This document shows, one piece after another, positions 30,771 to 41,037 of a DNA stretch of 64,000 bases. A model generated the notes under the pieces. That model was not told the DNA's origin, made no database searches, and was given only the letters and a program-made list of their open reading frames with translations. How positions within the stretch are numbered: position 1 is the stretch's first letter; the number at the start of each line of letters is the position of its first letter. The stretch comes from Mycolicibacter algericus DSM 45454 (lineage in GTDB: Bacteria > Actinomycetota > Actinomycetes > Mycobacteriales > Mycobacteriaceae), in NCBI RefSeq assembly GCF_002086455.1, contig NZ_MVHC01000013.1, positions 1-64,000 of the forward strand. The letters run 5' to 3'. Position numbers and translations under genes: made by a program.

Positions 30771-32306
30771 GTGCACACCCCCAGCAGCGCCGGCGTCACC
30801 TCCCGGGCGGACTTTCGGGCGCTGGCCGCCGAGCACCGCGTGGTCCCCGTGCTCCGCAAGGTGCTGGCCGATGCCGAGACGCCGCTGTCCGCCTACCGCA
30901 AGCTGGCCGCGAACCGGCCCGGCACCTTCCTGCTGGAATCGGCCGAGAACGGCCGGTCCTGGTCGCGGTGGTCGTTCATCGGCGCCGGGACGTCGTCGGC
31001 GCTGACGGTCCGGGACGGCGAAGCGGTGTGGTTGGGTCCGGTGCCGCAGGACGCCCCCACCGGCGGCGACCCGCTGCAGGCGCTGCGCGAGACGCTGGCA
31101 CTGCTGGAAACGGCCGCCATTCCCGGGCTGCCGCCGCTGTCGAGTGGCTTGGTGGGCTTTTTCGCCTACGACATGGTGCGCCGGCTGGAACGTCTTCCGG
31201 AGCTGGCCGTCGATGACCTGCAGCTGCCCGACATGCTGTTGCTGCTGGCAACCGACATGGCCGCGGTCGACCACCACGAGGGCACCATCACGCTCATCGC
31301 CAATGCGGTCAACTGGAACGGCACCGACGAGCGGGTCGACGAAGCCTACGACGACGCGATCGCACGGCTCGACGTGATGACCGCGGCGCTGAGTCAGCCG
31401 CTGGAGTCCAGTGTCGCCACCTTCGACCGGCCCGAGCCGGTCTACCGGCGGCAGCGCACCCCCGAGGAGTACGGCACCATCGTCGAGCGGCTGGTCGGTG
31501 AGATCGAGGCCGGCGAGGCGTTTCAGGTGGTGCCCTCGCAACGTTTCGAGATGGACACCGACGTAGCTCCCATCGACGTCTACCGGATGCTGCGGGTGTC
31601 CAATCCGAGCCCATACATGTATCTGCTGCAGGTGCCCGACGACGTTGGGGGAGTGGCCTTTTCGATCGTGGGATCCAGCCCCGAGGCGCTGGTGACCGTC
31701 CAGGACGGCCGCGCGACCACCCATCCGATCGCCGGGACCCGCTGGCGCGGTGCGACCGAGGAGGAAGACCAGCTCCTGGGCAAGGACCTGTTGAACGACG
31801 AGAAGGAGCGCGCCGAGCACCTGATGCTGGTCGACCTCGGCCGCAACGACCTGGGGCGGGTATGCGTCCCGGGCACGGTGCGGGTGTCCGACTACAGCCA
31901 CATCGAGCGCTACAGCCACGTCATGCACCTGGTCTCCACGGTCACCGGGCTGCTCGCGCAGGACCGCACCGCACTGGACGCGGTGACAGCCTGCTTCCCG
32001 GCCGGCACGCTGTCCGGGGCGCCCAAGGTGCGGGCCATGGAGTTGATCGAGGAGGTCGAGAAGACCCGCCGCGGGCTGTACGGCGGCGTCGTCGGCTATC
32101 TCGACTTCGCCGGCAACGCCGACTTCGCGATCGCGATCCGCACCGCCCTGCTGGCCGGCGGTACCGCCTACGTGCAGGCCGGCGGCGGCGTGGTGGCCGA
32201 CTCCAACGGCCCCTACGAGTACACCGAGGCCTCCAACAAGGCCCGCGCGGTGCTGGCCGCGATCGCGGCTGCCGAAACGCTGACGGTACCGGGCAGCGAT
32301 GACTGA
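30771..32306 (+). CDS. trpE: Anthranilate synthase component I TrpE
   Basis: Chorismate-using large subunit (511 residues) for the first step of tryptophan synthesis. The feedback-inhibition pocket is visible ('[19 protein letters not shown]'). Catalytic-domain blocks are '[10 protein letters not shown]', '[10 protein letters not shown]', '[15 protein letters not shown]' and '[15 protein letters not shown]'. GTG start with a weak GAAGAT box 6 bases before. The glutaminase subunit is not in the window. Overlaps the next gene by 8 bp. No leader peptide with Trp codons or attenuator is seen in the 51-bp gap to bcpB. Confidence 0.96.
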   Translation: MHTPSSAGVTSRADFRALAAEHRVVPVLRKVLADAETPLSAYRKLAANRPGTFLLESAENGRSWSRWSFIGAGTSSALTVRDGEAVWLGPVPQDAPTGGDPLQALRETLALLETAAIPGLPPLSSGLVGFFAYDMVRRLERLPELAVDDLQLPDMLLLLATDMAAVDHHEGTITLIANAVNWNGTDERVDEAYDDAIARLDVMTAALSQPLESSVATFDRPEPVYRRQRTPEEYGTIVERLVGEIEAGEAFQVVPSQRFEMDTDVAPIDVYRMLRVSNPSPYMYLLQVPDDVGGVAFSIVGSSPEALVTVQDGRATTHPIAGTRWRGATEEEDQLLGKDLLNDEKERAEHLMLVDLGRNDLGRVCVPGTVRVSDYSHIERYSHVMHLVSTVTGLLAQDRTALDAVTACFPAGTLSGAPKVRAMELIEEVEKTRRGLYGGVVGYLDFAGNADFAIAIRTALLAGGTAYVQAGGGVVADSNGPYEYTEASNKARAVLAAIAAAETLTVPGSDD

Positions 32307-32946
32307 GGACGGGGTCCGCGGCGGCAAGCGGGCGCTGCGGGTGGCGCAACTGCTGCTGGTGCTGGCCGCCGGCGGGTTGTGGGGCGCCGCTCGGCTGCCA
32401 TGGGTGCTGATCCGCTCCTTCGACGGGCTGGGACAGCCCAAGGACATCACGGTCAGCGGCGCGTCCTGGTCGACGGCGCTGGTGCCGTTGGCCTGGGTGT
32501 GCCTGGCCGCCGCGGTCGCCGCGGTGGCGGTGCGGGGCTGGAAATTGCGGGTGCTGGCGGTGTTGATGGCCGCGGTGAGCCTGGCGGCCGGCTATCTGGC
32601 CGTCAGCATGTGGGTGGTGCGCGACGTCGCGCTCCGCGCCCTCGATATCGCCGAGATCCCGCTGACATCGCTGCTGGCGGCCGACCGCCGCCTCACCGGG
32701 GCGGTGTTGAGCTTGCTGGCGGCGCTGGGTGTGCTGGCCGCTGCGGCGTTGCTGATGCGGGCCGCCGCCCATCACACGAACGACAACGCCAAATACGAGA
32801 CGCCGGCGGCGCGGCGGGCGGTGACGCGGGACGCCGACGCCGCCGCGGGGACCCCGGAGATGTCGGAACGAATGATGTGGGACGCGCTCGACGAGGGTTG
32901 CGACCCGACAGAACCGCCACCCGGGCCGGCGGCCGAGGGCCGGTGA
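32299..32946 (+). CDS. Trp-region conserved membrane protein (TIGR02234/Rv1610 type)
   Basis: A 215-residue protein with four hydrophobic segments (about residues 13-33, 55-75, 78-105 and 130-152) and a charged C-terminal tail. It lies between trpE and trpC, where Actinobacteria usually keep this family, but its biochemical role is unknown. The ATG overlaps the trpE stop by 8 bp. Confidence 0.85.
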   Translation: MTEDGVRGGKRALRVAQLLLVLAAGGLWGAARLPWVLIRSFDGLGQPKDITVSGASWSTALVPLAWVCLAAAVAAVAVRGWKLRVLAVLMAAVSLAAGYLAVSMWVVRDVALRALDIAEIPLTSLLAADRRLTGAVLSLLAALGVLAAAALLMRAAAHHTNDNAKYETPAARRAVTRDADAAAGTPEMSERMMWDALDEGCDPTEPPPGPAAEGR

Positions 32947-32968
32947 CACCGGTGACGGTGACGGTGGT

Positions 32969-32974
32969 TACCCT
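32969..32974 (+). promoter_or_regulatory. Possible internal promoter for trpCBA
   Basis: TACCCT in the 79-bp gap before trpC would start transcription about 45 bases before the trpC ATG. No Trp-rich leader peptide or hairpin is evident. Confidence 0.35.
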
Positions 32975-33025
32975 TCGATGAAGGTCCCGGACAAGGGGAG
33001 CCAAGCGGGAGAGGAACCGGCAGAC

Positions 33026-33844
33026 ATGAGTTCGGCAACCGTGCTCGACTCCATCATCGAGGGAGTCTGCGCCGACGTTGCCGCCCGGGAGGCCGTCGTC
33101 AGCCTGGCGGAAGTCAAGGCGGCAGCCGAGGCCATGCCCGCGCCGCGCGACGTCATGGCGGCCCTGCGAGAGCCTGGAATCGCGGTCATCGCCGAGGTCA
33201 AGCGCGCCAGCCCGTCCAAGGGGCAACTGGCCCCGATCGCCGACCCGGCCGAACTCGCCTGCGCCTACGCCGAGGGCGGAGCCCGCGCTATCAGCGTGCT
33301 GACCGAGGAGCGCCGCTTCAACGGCTCGCTCGCCGACCTCGACGCGGTGCGTGCCGCGGTGTCGGTTCCGGTGCTGCGCAAGGACTTCATCGTGCGGCCC
33401 TACCAGATTCACGAAGCTCGCGCCCACGGCGCGGACATGCTGTTGCTGATCGTGGCGGCGCTCGAACAGCAGGCGCTGGTCTCGATGCTCGACCGCACCG
33501 AGTCGCTCGGGATGACCGCCCTGGTCGAGGTGCACACCGAGGAAGAGGCCGACCGGGCCCTGACCGCCGGCGCCAAGGTGATCGGGGTCAACGCCCGCGA
33601 CTTGCACACGCTGGAGGTCGACCGGGACTGCTTTGCGCGGATCGCGCCGGGCCTGCCGACCGAGGTGGTCAAGATCGCCGAGTCCGGCGTGCGCGGCACC
33701 GCGGACCTGCTGGCCTATGCCGGTGCCGGTGCGGACGCCGTCCTCGTCGGCGAGGGACTGGTCACCAGCGGCGACCCGCGGGCGGCCGTTGCCGATTTGG
33801 TCAGTGCGGGTAAGCATCCGTCCTGCCCGAAGCCCGCCCGCTAA
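33026..33844 (+). CDS. trpC: Indole-3-glycerol phosphate synthase TrpC
   Basis: 272-residue barrel enzyme forming indole-glycerol phosphate. Typical start '[14 protein letters not shown]' and catalytic blocks '[13 protein letters not shown]', 'VLRKDFIV', '[13 protein letters not shown]' and '[12 protein letters not shown]'. The ATG 33026 follows GGAGAGG; an in-frame ATG 48 bases earlier has a -10-like TACCCT 3 bases before it and is not expected to be used. TrpF is not fused; PriA should fill that role. Confidence 0.96.
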   Translation: MSSATVLDSIIEGVCADVAAREAVVSLAEVKAAAEAMPAPRDVMAALREPGIAVIAEVKRASPSKGQLAPIADPAELACAYAEGGARAISVLTEERRFNGSLADLDAVRAAVSVPVLRKDFIVRPYQIHEARAHGADMLLLIVAALEQQALVSMLDRTESLGMTALVEVHTEEEADRALTAGAKVIGVNARDLHTLEVDRDCFARIAPGLPTEVVKIAESGVRGTADLLAYAGAGADAVLVGEGLVTSGDPRAAVADLVSAGKHPSCPKPAR

Positions 33845-35164
33845 ATGTCGGATACCGCGCACCCGAACCTTCCGCGCGCCAGCGCCGGAGTCGCCGAACC
33901 CAGCCGGCACGACCCCGATGCCCGCGGGCACTTCGGCGCCTACGGCGGCCGCTACGTCGCCGAGGCGTTGATGGCGGTCATCGAAGAGGTCACCGCCGCC
34001 TACGACAAGGTGCGCAACGACCGGGAGTTCCTCGACACCCTCGACAACCTGCAGACGCACTACACCGGCCGGCCCTCGCCGCTGTACGAGGCGCAGCGCC
34101 TGACCGCCCACGCCGGCGGCGCCCGCATCTTCCTGAAGCGCGAGGACCTGAACCACACCGGCTCGCACAAGATCAACAACGTGCTGGGCCAGGCCCTGTT
34201 GGCGCGGCGGATGGGCAAGACCCGGGTGATCGCCGAGACCGGCGCCGGCCAGCACGGGGTGGCCACCGCCACCGCCTGCGCCCTGCTGGGCCTGGAGTGC
34301 GTGATCTACATGGGAGCCGTCGACACCCGCCGCCAGGCGCTCAACGTGGCCCGGATGCGGCTGCTGGGTGCCGAGGTGGTCTCGGTGGAATCGGGCTCGC
34401 AGACGCTCAAGGACGCCATCAACGACGCGTTCCGGGACTGGGTGACCAACGCCGATCGAACCTACTACTGCTTCGGGACCGCGGCCGGGCCGCACCCGTT
34501 CCCGACCATGGTGCGCGACTTCCAGCGGATCGTCGGGCTGGAGGCCCGCACGCAGATCCAGCAACTGGCCGGCCGGCTGCCCGATGCCGTGGTGGCCTGC
34601 GTCGGCGGCGGGTCGAACGCCATCGGCATCTTCCATGCGTTCATCGACGACCCCGCGGTGCGGCTGATCGGCTACGAAGCCGGCGGCGACGGCGTGGCCA
34701 CCGGTCGGCACGCCGCGACGTTCGCCGGTGGCTCCCCGGGGGCGTTTCAGGGCTCGTTCTCCTACCTGCTGCAGGACGAGGACGGGCAGACCATCGAGTC
34801 ACACTCGATCTCGGCGGGTCTGGACTATCCCGGCGTCGGCCCGGAGCACGCCTGGCTGCGCGAGACGGGGCGCGCCGAGTATCAGCCGATCACCGACGCC
34901 GAGGCGATGGAGGCGTTCGGAATACTCTGCCGCACCGAGGGAATCATCCCGGCGATCGAATCAGCGCACGCGGTGGCCGGCGCGCTCAAGCTGGCCGCCG
35001 AGCTGGGCCCGGGCAAGGTCATCGTGGTCAACCTGTCCGGACGCGGCGACAAGGACGTCGAAACCGCGGGCAAGTGGTTCGGACTGCTGGGCGACGATGA
35101 CAATGCAGCGCGAAGCGATGCCGACGAACGGCGCGTGATCCAGAACGAGGGTGGGCCGGCATGA
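33845..35164 (+). CDS. trpB: Tryptophan synthase beta chain TrpB
   Basis: PLP subunit making tryptophan from indole and serine. 439 residues. PLP Lys in '[18 protein letters not shown]'; '[19 protein letters not shown]' and the phosphate loop '[15 protein letters not shown]' are clear. The ATG directly follows the trpC TAA and the stop overlaps trpA (ATGA). The last ~20 residues, after 'FGLLGDDDN', look added; their DNA (35099-35135) resembles a MIRU-type repeat (see findings). Confidence 0.97.
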   Translation: MSDTAHPNLPRASAGVAEPSRHDPDARGHFGAYGGRYVAEALMAVIEEVTAAYDKVRNDREFLDTLDNLQTHYTGRPSPLYEAQRLTAHAGGARIFLKREDLNHTGSHKINNVLGQALLARRMGKTRVIAETGAGQHGVATATACALLGLECVIYMGAVDTRRQALNVARMRLLGAEVVSVESGSQTLKDAINDAFRDWVTNADRTYYCFGTAAGPHPFPTMVRDFQRIVGLEARTQIQQLAGRLPDAVVACVGGGSNAIGIFHAFIDDPAVRLIGYEAGGDGVATGRHAATFAGGSPGAFQGSFSYLLQDEDGQTIESHSISAGLDYPGVGPEHAWLRETGRAEYQPITDAEAMEAFGILCRTEGIIPAIESAHAVAGALKLAAELGPGKVIVVNLSGRGDKDVETAGKWFGLLGDDDNAARSDADERRVIQNEGGPA

Positions 35165-35967
35165 CCGGCCACACCGGCGACCGGCTGGCCCCGATGTTCG
35201 CCGCGTGCCGGGCCGAGGGGCGCGCCGCGCTGATCGGCTACCTTCCCACCGGGTACCCGGATGTGCCCGGGTCGGTCGCGGCCATGACCACACTGGTCGA
35301 ATCGGGTTGCGACCTCGTCGAAGTCGGCGTGCCCTACTCCGATCCGGGAATGGACGGCCCGACCATCGCGCGGGCCACCGAGGTGGCCCTGCAGGGCGGC
35401 GTCCGGGTCCGCGACACCTTGACCGCGGTCGAGGCTATCGCTGGTGCCGGTGGCCGTGCGGTTGTGATGACCTATTGGAATCTGGTGCTGCGCTACGGCG
35501 TCGATGCGTTCGCCCGCGATCTGGCCTCGGCCGGTGGGCTGGGGCTGATCACGCCCGATCTGATCGTCGACGAGGCCGACGACTGGCTGGCGGCATCCGA
35601 GCAGCATGGGCTGGATCGCATCTTCCTGGTGGCGCCGTCGTCGACACCGCAGCGATTGGCCGAGACCGCGCATGCCTCAAGCGGATTCGTCTACGCGGCG
35701 TCGACGATGGGTGTCACCGGTGTCCGCGACACGGTGTCGAACGCAGCGCCGGAGCTGGTGCGCAGGGTCCGGGAGGTCTCCGACATTCCGGTCGGGGTGG
35801 GCCTGGGTGTGCGTTCCGGCGCACAGGCCGCCGAGATCGGCACCTATACCGACGGTGTCATCGTCGGCTCGGCGCTGGTCACCGCGCTCGCCGATGGCCT
35901 GGGTGCCTTGCGCTCGCTGACCGAAGAACTGGCATCCGGTGTGCGTCAAAGGATTCCACAGCCATGA
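35161..35967 (+). CDS. trpA: Tryptophan synthase alpha chain TrpA
   Basis: 268-residue barrel that releases indole from indole-glycerol phosphate and passes it to TrpB. Catalytic Glu in '[18 protein letters not shown]' and Asp in '[15 protein letters not shown]'. Phosphate loops '[12 protein letters not shown]' and '[10 protein letters not shown]'. ATG overlaps the trpB stop; stop overlaps lgt by 4 bp. Confidence 0.96.
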   Translation: MTGHTGDRLAPMFAACRAEGRAALIGYLPTGYPDVPGSVAAMTTLVESGCDLVEVGVPYSDPGMDGPTIARATEVALQGGVRVRDTLTAVEAIAGAGGRAVVMTYWNLVLRYGVDAFARDLASAGGLGLITPDLIVDEADDWLAASEQHGLDRIFLVAPSSTPQRLAETAHASSGFVYAASTMGVTGVRDTVSNAAPELVRRVREVSDIPVGVGLGVRSGAQAAEIGTYTDGVIVGSALVTALADGLGALRSLTEELASGVRQRIPQP

Positions 35968-37535
35968 CGTTGAACTGGCTCACGTACTTTCCCAGTCCGG
36001 CTCGCGGTGTCTGGCATCTCGGTCCGGTCCCGATCCGCGCCTATGCCCTGTGCATCATCATCGGCATCGTCATCGCCCTGCTGATCGGTGACCGCAGGTG
36101 GCGGGCGCGGGGCGGTGAACCGGGGGTCATCTACGACATCGCGTTGTGGGCCGTACCGTTCGGCTTGATCGGTGGGCGGCTGTACCACCTGATGACCGAC
36201 TGGCGAACCTACTTCGGTGAGGGCGGCGCCGGCTGGGAGGCGACGCCGCGGATCTGGGACGGTGGCCTGGGGATCTGGGGTGCGGTGGCACTCGGTGGGA
36301 TCGGCGCATGGATCGGCTGCCGGCGTCGCGGGATCCCGTTACCGGCGTTCGGTGACGCGGTCGCGCCCGGCATCGTGTTGGCGCAGGCGATCGGCCGGCT
36401 CGGCAATTACTTCAACCAGGAGCTCTACGGCCGGGAGACGACCTTGCCGTGGGGCCTGGAGATCTTCTGGCGGGAGGACGCCGCCGGGGTACGCGATCCG
36501 CACCTGCTCGACGGTGTGTCGACCGGCGAACTGTACAAGATCGTGCAACCGACGTTCCTGTACGAATTACTCTGGAATTTGGCCGTTTTCGCGGTGTTGA
36601 TCTATGCCGACCGGCGGTTCCGCATGGGTCACGGCCGGCTGTTCGCGCTCTACGTCGCCGGTTACTGCATCGGGCGCTTCGGCATCGAACTGCTGCGCGA
36701 CGACGCGGCCACCCACATCGCCGGGATCCGGGTCAACTCGTTCACATCGACGTTCGTGTTCATCGGAGCGGTGGTCTACATTCTGCTCGCCACCAAGGGC
36801 CGCGAGGACCCCGAGGTCATCCGTCGCGCGTGGGAACCCGGCGCACCGGACGACCAGGCCGCTGTGGCCGAACCCGAGCCGGCACCGGAAGAAGAGCTGG
36901 TGGCGGTCGGCGCTGCGAACGGCGTCGGGTCCGTGGTCCGGATACCGAATCGGCTTGCCGGCGAGGACGAAACCGAGCCGGACGAGGCCGGTGCCGACGA
37001 CACCGTGGGCCCGGGCACCGACGACGCAGAGGCCTCCGACACCGAGGCAGGCGACGGTACCGACGTCGAAGGCGACGAGACCACCGAGCTCGAGGCTGAC
37101 ACCGACCGCGACGGCGTCGTCGAGCAGGCTGACGAAGCCGACGAGGCCGAACCCGAGGACGTTGCCGAAGACGACGGCAGCGTCGCCGACGAACCGGCCG
37201 AGGGTGACGAAGTCGCCGAGGGTGACGAAGTCGGCGAGGGTGACGAGGTCGCCGAACCGGTGGACCAGGCCGACGAGGACACGGCGGAGGCCACCGAGGA
37301 ATCCGTCGCGGACGGCGCCGAAGTCGTCGAGGACACCGAAGATCTTGTGGCGGCACCGGAGCCCGACGAAGCTGCAGAGACCGAAACCGACCCGGTCGCC
37401 ACAGCCGACGACGATTCCGACGATGATTCCGACGGCGGCGCCGACGGGGAAACCGACGTCGACAGCGACGAGGACACGGCTGAGGCCGACGCGGCCGACG
37501 TGGCTGACGGGGACGACGAGCCCGACCAGCGCTGA
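35964..37535 (+). CDS. lgt: Prolipoprotein diacylglyceryl transferase Lgt, with long acidic tail
   Basis: Membrane enzyme that transfers diacylglycerol to the lipobox Cys of prolipoproteins. The signature 'GRLGNYFNQELYGRETTLP' lies near residues 145-165, and seven hydrophobic segments fill residues ~20-275. After residue ~285 comes a tail of about 235 residues, extremely rich in Glu, Asp, Ala and Val. It has imperfect repeats such as 'EGDEVAEGDEVGEGDEVAE'. M. tuberculosis Lgt also carries an extended acidic tail, though the protein is shorter (about 470 residues). The tail should be cytoplasmic; its role is unknown. ATG overlaps the trpA stop, so lgt is coupled to the trp operon. Confidence 0.95.
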   Translation: MTLNWLTYFPSPARGVWHLGPVPIRAYALCIIIGIVIALLIGDRRWRARGGEPGVIYDIALWAVPFGLIGGRLYHLMTDWRTYFGEGGAGWEATPRIWDGGLGIWGAVALGGIGAWIGCRRRGIPLPAFGDAVAPGIVLAQAIGRLGNYFNQELYGRETTLPWGLEIFWREDAAGVRDPHLLDGVSTGELYKIVQPTFLYELLWNLAVFAVLIYADRRFRMGHGRLFALYVAGYCIGRFGIELLRDDAATHIAGIRVNSFTSTFVFIGAVVYILLATKGREDPEVIRRAWEPGAPDDQAAVAEPEPAPEEELVAVGAANGVGSVVRIPNRLAGEDETEPDEAGADDTVGPGTDDAEASDTEAGDGTDVEGDETTELEADTDRDGVVEQADEADEAEPEDVAEDDGSVADEPAEGDEVAEGDEVGEGDEVAEPVDQADEDTAEATEESVADGAEVVEDTEDLVAAPEPDEAAETETDPVATADDDSDDDSDGGADGETDVDSDEDTAEADAADVADGDDEPDQR

Positions 37536-37581
37536 TTTCGCTCCGACCGGCATCGCCGGTTTTTCTGGCATGCTGCAAGAC

Positions 37582-37977
37582 ATGACCGATCCGTCGTGGC
37601 CGCCGGCAGGTCCGCCGGACGGTTGGCAGCACCACCCGCACCAGCCCGGCTATCCGCCCCCGTATCCGGGCTACCCCGACGCGTTGGCGCCGCACGGCCG
37701 CCATCCGGTCACCGGGCAGCCGTACTCGGACAAGTCGAAAGTGATCGCAGCGCTGCTGCAGCTTCTGGGCTTGTTCGGCTTCCTCGGATTCGGGCGTATC
37801 TATCTGGGCCAAACCGCGCTGGGTATCGCGCAGTTGCTGGGCTGTCTGCTCTTCACCGCGGCGACGTGGGGCATCGGTGCCGCGGTCCCGATCATCTGGG
37901 GCATCGTCGATGCGATTCTGATGCTCGCCGGGCGGGTGAGCGACAAGCAGGGTCGACCGCTGCGCGACGGGACCTGA
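37582..37977 (+). CDS. TM2-domain membrane protein
   Basis: 131 residues. The N-terminus is Pro/Tyr/Gly/His rich ('HQPGYPPPYPGYP'). A TM2 domain follows with two hydrophobic helices joined by a short turn ('FLGFGRIYLGQTALGIAQLL'). Counterpart of Rv1615. Start at ATG 37582: CATGCT ends 6 bases upstream, fitting a leaderless transcript; an ATG four codons earlier overlaps that box. Function unknown. Confidence 0.8.
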   Translation: MTDPSWPPAGPPDGWQHHPHQPGYPPPYPGYPDALAPHGRHPVTGQPYSDKSKVIAALLQLLGLFGFLGFGRIYLGQTALGIAQLLGCLLFTAATWGIGAAVPIIWGIVDAILMLAGRVSDKQGRPLRDGT

Positions 37978-38055
37978 CGCGCCAGACGGCCGCTCGCCAC
38001 GCGGCTTTCGGCCGGCGCCAACCGTTCCTGAGGGGAGCGGCTCAGTCGGCCCGAC

Positions 38056-38061
38056 TATGCT
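38056..38061 (+). promoter_or_regulatory. pykA -10 box
   Basis: TATGCT ends 6 bases before the pykA GTG: a strong leaderless promoter arrangement. Confidence 0.6.
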
Positions 38062-38067
38062 TGGGTC

Positions 38068-39486
38068 GTGAATCGACGCGGCAAGATCGTCTGTACTCTC
38101 GGTCCGGCGACCCACTCCGCGGAGATGGTCCGAGCATTGGTCGACGCGGGCATGGATGTGGCCCGGCTGAACTTCAGCCACGGCGACCACAAAGACCATC
38201 AAGCCTCTTACCAATGGGTGCGCAGCGCTTCGGATGCGACCGGGCGGGCGGTCGGTGTGCTGGCCGACCTGCAGGGACCCAAGATCCGGCTGGGACGCTT
38301 CGCCGACGGCTCCGCCTACTGGGCCAACGGCGAGACCGTCCGCATCACGGTCTCCGACTGTCCGGGCGGCCATGATCGGGTATCCACCACCTACAAACAC
38401 CTCGCGGCCGACGCCGCACCCGGCGACCGTGTCCTGGTCGACGACGGCAAGGTCGGCCTGGTGGTGGAACACATCGACGGCGAAGACGTGGTGTGCACCG
38501 TCACCGAGGGCGGCACGGTCAGCAACCACAAGGGCATATCGCTGCCGGGCATGAACGTCTCCGCTCCCGCGCTGTCCGAGAAGGACATCGAAGACCTGGA
38601 ATTCGCGCTGAACCTCGGCGTCGACATGGTGGCACTGTCCTTCGTGCGCTCGCCGTCGGATGTGGAGCTGGTGCACGAGGTGATGGACCGGGTCGGTCGC
38701 CGGGTCCCGGTGATCGCCAAACTGGAGAAGCCGGAGGCCATCGAGAACCTCGAGGCCGTGGTGCTGGCGTTCGACGCGGTGATGGTGGCCCGCGGCGACC
38801 TGGGGGTGGAGCTCGCACTCGAAGAAGTGCCGTTGGTGCAGAAGCGCGCCATTCAGGTGGCGCGCGAGAACGCCCGCCCGGTCATCGTCGCGACCCAGAT
38901 GCTGGAGTCGATGATCTCGAATTTCCGGCCCACCCGCGCCGAGGCGTCCGACGTGGCCAATGCGGTGCTCGACGGCACCGACGCGGTGATGCTGTCCGGT
39001 GAGACGGCCGTCGGCAAGTACGCTCTGGAGGCGGTACGGACGATGAGCCGGATCGTGTGCGCGGTGGAGGAGAATTCCACTGCGGCACCGCCGTTGTCGC
39101 ATATTCCGCGGACCAAGCGCGGGGTGATCTCGTATGCGGCCCGCGAGATCGGCGAGCGCCTCGACGCCAAGGCACTGGTGGCGTTCACCCAGTCCGGTGA
39201 CACCGTTCGCCGGCTGGCCCGGCTGCACACCCCGCTACCGCTGCTGGCGTTCACCGCGCTTCCCGAGGTCCGTAGCCAGCTCGCAATGACCTGGGGCACT
39301 GAGACTTTCATTGTTCCGCAGATGCAGTCGACCGATGGGATGATCCGTCAGGTCGACAAGGCACTGCTGGACCTGGGCCGTTACAAGCGCGGCGACCTGG
39401 TGGTGATCGTCGCGGGCGCGCCGCCGGGCACCGTCGGTTCGACCAACCTGATCCACGTGCACCGGATCGGCGAGGACGACGTCTAG
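38068..39486 (+). CDS. pykA: Pyruvate kinase PykA
   Basis: 472-residue glycolytic enzyme converting phosphoenolpyruvate and ADP to pyruvate and ATP. N-terminal 'RRGKIVCTLGPATHS', 'ARLNFSHGDH', the catalytic Lys region 'VPVIAKLEKPEAIENL' and the metal/substrate region 'VMVARGDLGVELALEEVP' are diagnostic. The C-terminal effector domain is present. GTG start. Its stop overlaps the tesB start. Confidence 0.97.
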   Translation: MNRRGKIVCTLGPATHSAEMVRALVDAGMDVARLNFSHGDHKDHQASYQWVRSASDATGRAVGVLADLQGPKIRLGRFADGSAYWANGETVRITVSDCPGGHDRVSTTYKHLAADAAPGDRVLVDDGKVGLVVEHIDGEDVVCTVTEGGTVSNHKGISLPGMNVSAPALSEKDIEDLEFALNLGVDMVALSFVRSPSDVELVHEVMDRVGRRVPVIAKLEKPEAIENLEAVVLAFDAVMVARGDLGVELALEEVPLVQKRAIQVARENARPVIVATQMLESMISNFRPTRAEASDVANAVLDGTDAVMLSGETAVGKYALEAVRTMSRIVCAVEENSTAAPPLSHIPRTKRGVISYAAREIGERLDAKALVAFTQSGDTVRRLARLHTPLPLLAFTALPEVRSQLAMTWGTETFIVPQMQSTDGMIRQVDKALLDLGRYKRGDLVVIVAGAPPGTVGSTNLIHVHRIGEDDV

Positions 39487-40364
39487 TGCCGGCCGAGCCG
39501 AACACGGACTTCCAGGAGCTGTTGGCCGTTTTGGACCTCGAGGCCACCGAACCCGACGTGTTCACCGGATCGCACCCGAGCAAGACGCCGCTGCGCACTT
39601 TCGGCGGACAGTTGATGGCGCAATCGTTCGTGGCCGCGAGCCGTACCGTCTCGGAGCACCTGCCGCCGGGCGCGTTGTCGGTCCACTTCATCAACGGCGG
39701 GGATCCGGGCCGCGACATCGAATTCCGGGTCCACCGGCTGCGCGACGAGCGGCGGTTCGCCAACCGCCGGGTCGACGCGTTGCAGGGTGACACCCTGATC
39801 GCCACCGCGATGGTCTCGTATCTCTCCGGTGGTCGCGGGCTCGAGCACGGCGCGGAAGCGCCCGCGGTCGCCGATCCGGAGACGCTGCCCCGGGTCCGGA
39901 AGCTTCTGGAGGGCTACGAGGAGGTCGTGCCCGGCTTCGTCAATGCGCCGCACCCGATCGACTGGCGCTACGCCAACGATCCCGCCTGGGTGATGCGGGA
40001 CAAGGGAGGGCAGCTCGCCCATAACCGGGTCTGGATGAAGGCCGACGGGGTGTTGCCCGAGGATCCGGTGCTGCACACCGCGCTAATGGTGTACTCGTCG
40101 GACACCACGGTGCTCGATTCGATCATCACCACCCATGGGCTGTCGTGGGGTTTCGACCGGATCTTTGCCGCGAGCGCCAACCACACCCTGTGGTTCCACC
40201 GGCCGGTGCGTTTCGACGACTGGGTGCTGTACGCGACGTCATCACCGGTGGCTGCGGACTCCCGCGGGCTGGGCGCCGGGCACTTCTTCGACCGATCCGG
40301 GCAGGTGATCGCCACCGTCACCCAGGAGGGTGTCCTGATGTACTTCCCCAACGCCAAGCGCTGA
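39486..40364 (+). CDS. tesB: Acyl-CoA thioesterase II TesB
   Basis: 292-residue double-hotdog thioesterase that hydrolyses acyl-CoA. 'LRTFGGQLMAQSFVAASRT' and 'SLSWG'-like 'THGLSWGFDRIFAASANHTLWFH' regions mark the two hotdog folds, with Asp, Thr and Gln positions of the family ('TVTQEGVLMY'). GTG start shares one base with the pykA stop. Matches Rv1618. Confidence 0.93.
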   Translation: MPAEPNTDFQELLAVLDLEATEPDVFTGSHPSKTPLRTFGGQLMAQSFVAASRTVSEHLPPGALSVHFINGGDPGRDIEFRVHRLRDERRFANRRVDALQGDTLIATAMVSYLSGGRGLEHGAEAPAVADPETLPRVRKLLEGYEEVVPGFVNAPHPIDWRYANDPAWVMRDKGGQLAHNRVWMKADGVLPEDPVLHTALMVYSSDTTVLDSIITTHGLSWGFDRIFAASANHTLWFHRPVRFDDWVLYATSSPVAADSRGLGAGHFFDRSGQVIATVTQEGVLMYFPNAKR

Positions 40365-40403
40365 GCGACTGCCGGCGCGGCTTGGCCGCCCTTGCGGTCT
40401 TCG

Positions 40404-40937
40404 TTAGGCCGGCATCAGTGCCGAGTCCGACGACTCCTGCACCATAGGGGCTTCGGCGGTGCCGAACTTGTTCTCGAAATGCTCACGGAACCGGTCGGTG
40501 CACTGCTGCTGGGCGGCCGCGTCCGATCCCGCTTTCGTCATGCAGTCCACGTAGTCGCCGCCGCCGGCCGTCCGCCAGATGCCGACGTAGACGAAGATGC
40601 AGCCGATTCCGGCGACGACCGCCAGGGCGCCGAGCACGATGCCGGAGATCGCGACCCCGCCGTTGTCGGCTTCACCGCGTTTGGCGCGGCCGCGGCCGAT
40701 GAACCCGAGGACCACCGCCACGATCCCCAGCACCACACCGCCGACCACCGACAATGCGGTCACGATTCCGGCGATGGCGACCACCAGGGCGGCGATGCCC
40801 GCACCGTTGCGGGGGGCGCTGACCTGGCCGGGCGGTGGGTAGCCCGGATAGGTCCCGGGCGCCGGATATGGGTACGGGTACGCCGGCGGGGGGTAACCAC
40901 CGCCGGCCGGAGGCCAGGACGGTTGAGACTCGGGCAT
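40404..40937 (-). CDS. DUF4190-type membrane protein
   Basis: 177 residues. A Pro/Tyr-rich N-terminus (residues 8-42) is followed by two or three hydrophobic segments ('AGIAALVVAIAGIVTALS', 'GGVVLGIVAVVLGFIGRG', 'AISGIVLGALAVVAGIG'), the DUF4190 pattern. A small extracytoplasmic part with two Cys follows ('DYVDCMTKAG', 'QQCTDRFREHF'). Function unknown. It converges on tesB. In M. tuberculosis the cydABDC genes are in this interval. Confidence 0.75.
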   Translation of the reverse strand: MPESQPSWPPAGGGYPPPAYPYPYPAPGTYPGYPPPGQVSAPRNGAGIAALVVAIAGIVTALSVVGGVVLGIVAVVLGFIGRGRAKRGEADNGGVAISGIVLGALAVVAGIGCIFVYVGIWRTAGGGDYVDCMTKAGSDAAAQQQCTDRFREHFENKFGTAEAPMVQESSDSALMPA

Positions 40938-41037
40938 TGCGCGCGCTCCACATCAGGGCATTCGACAGGTGTCAGCAGGGTCAGATCTCAGAGTACCCGC
41001 GTCGGCCCGTTCGGGCGCTGGAGCAGGCGGGCGCCCG

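Noticed and set aside
30720..32450. Long minus-strand open frame antisense to trpE, continuous with bcpB
   Set aside because: Only the last 154 codons match a protein family. The rest mirrors trpE and is low-complexity, so bcpB starts at 30719.
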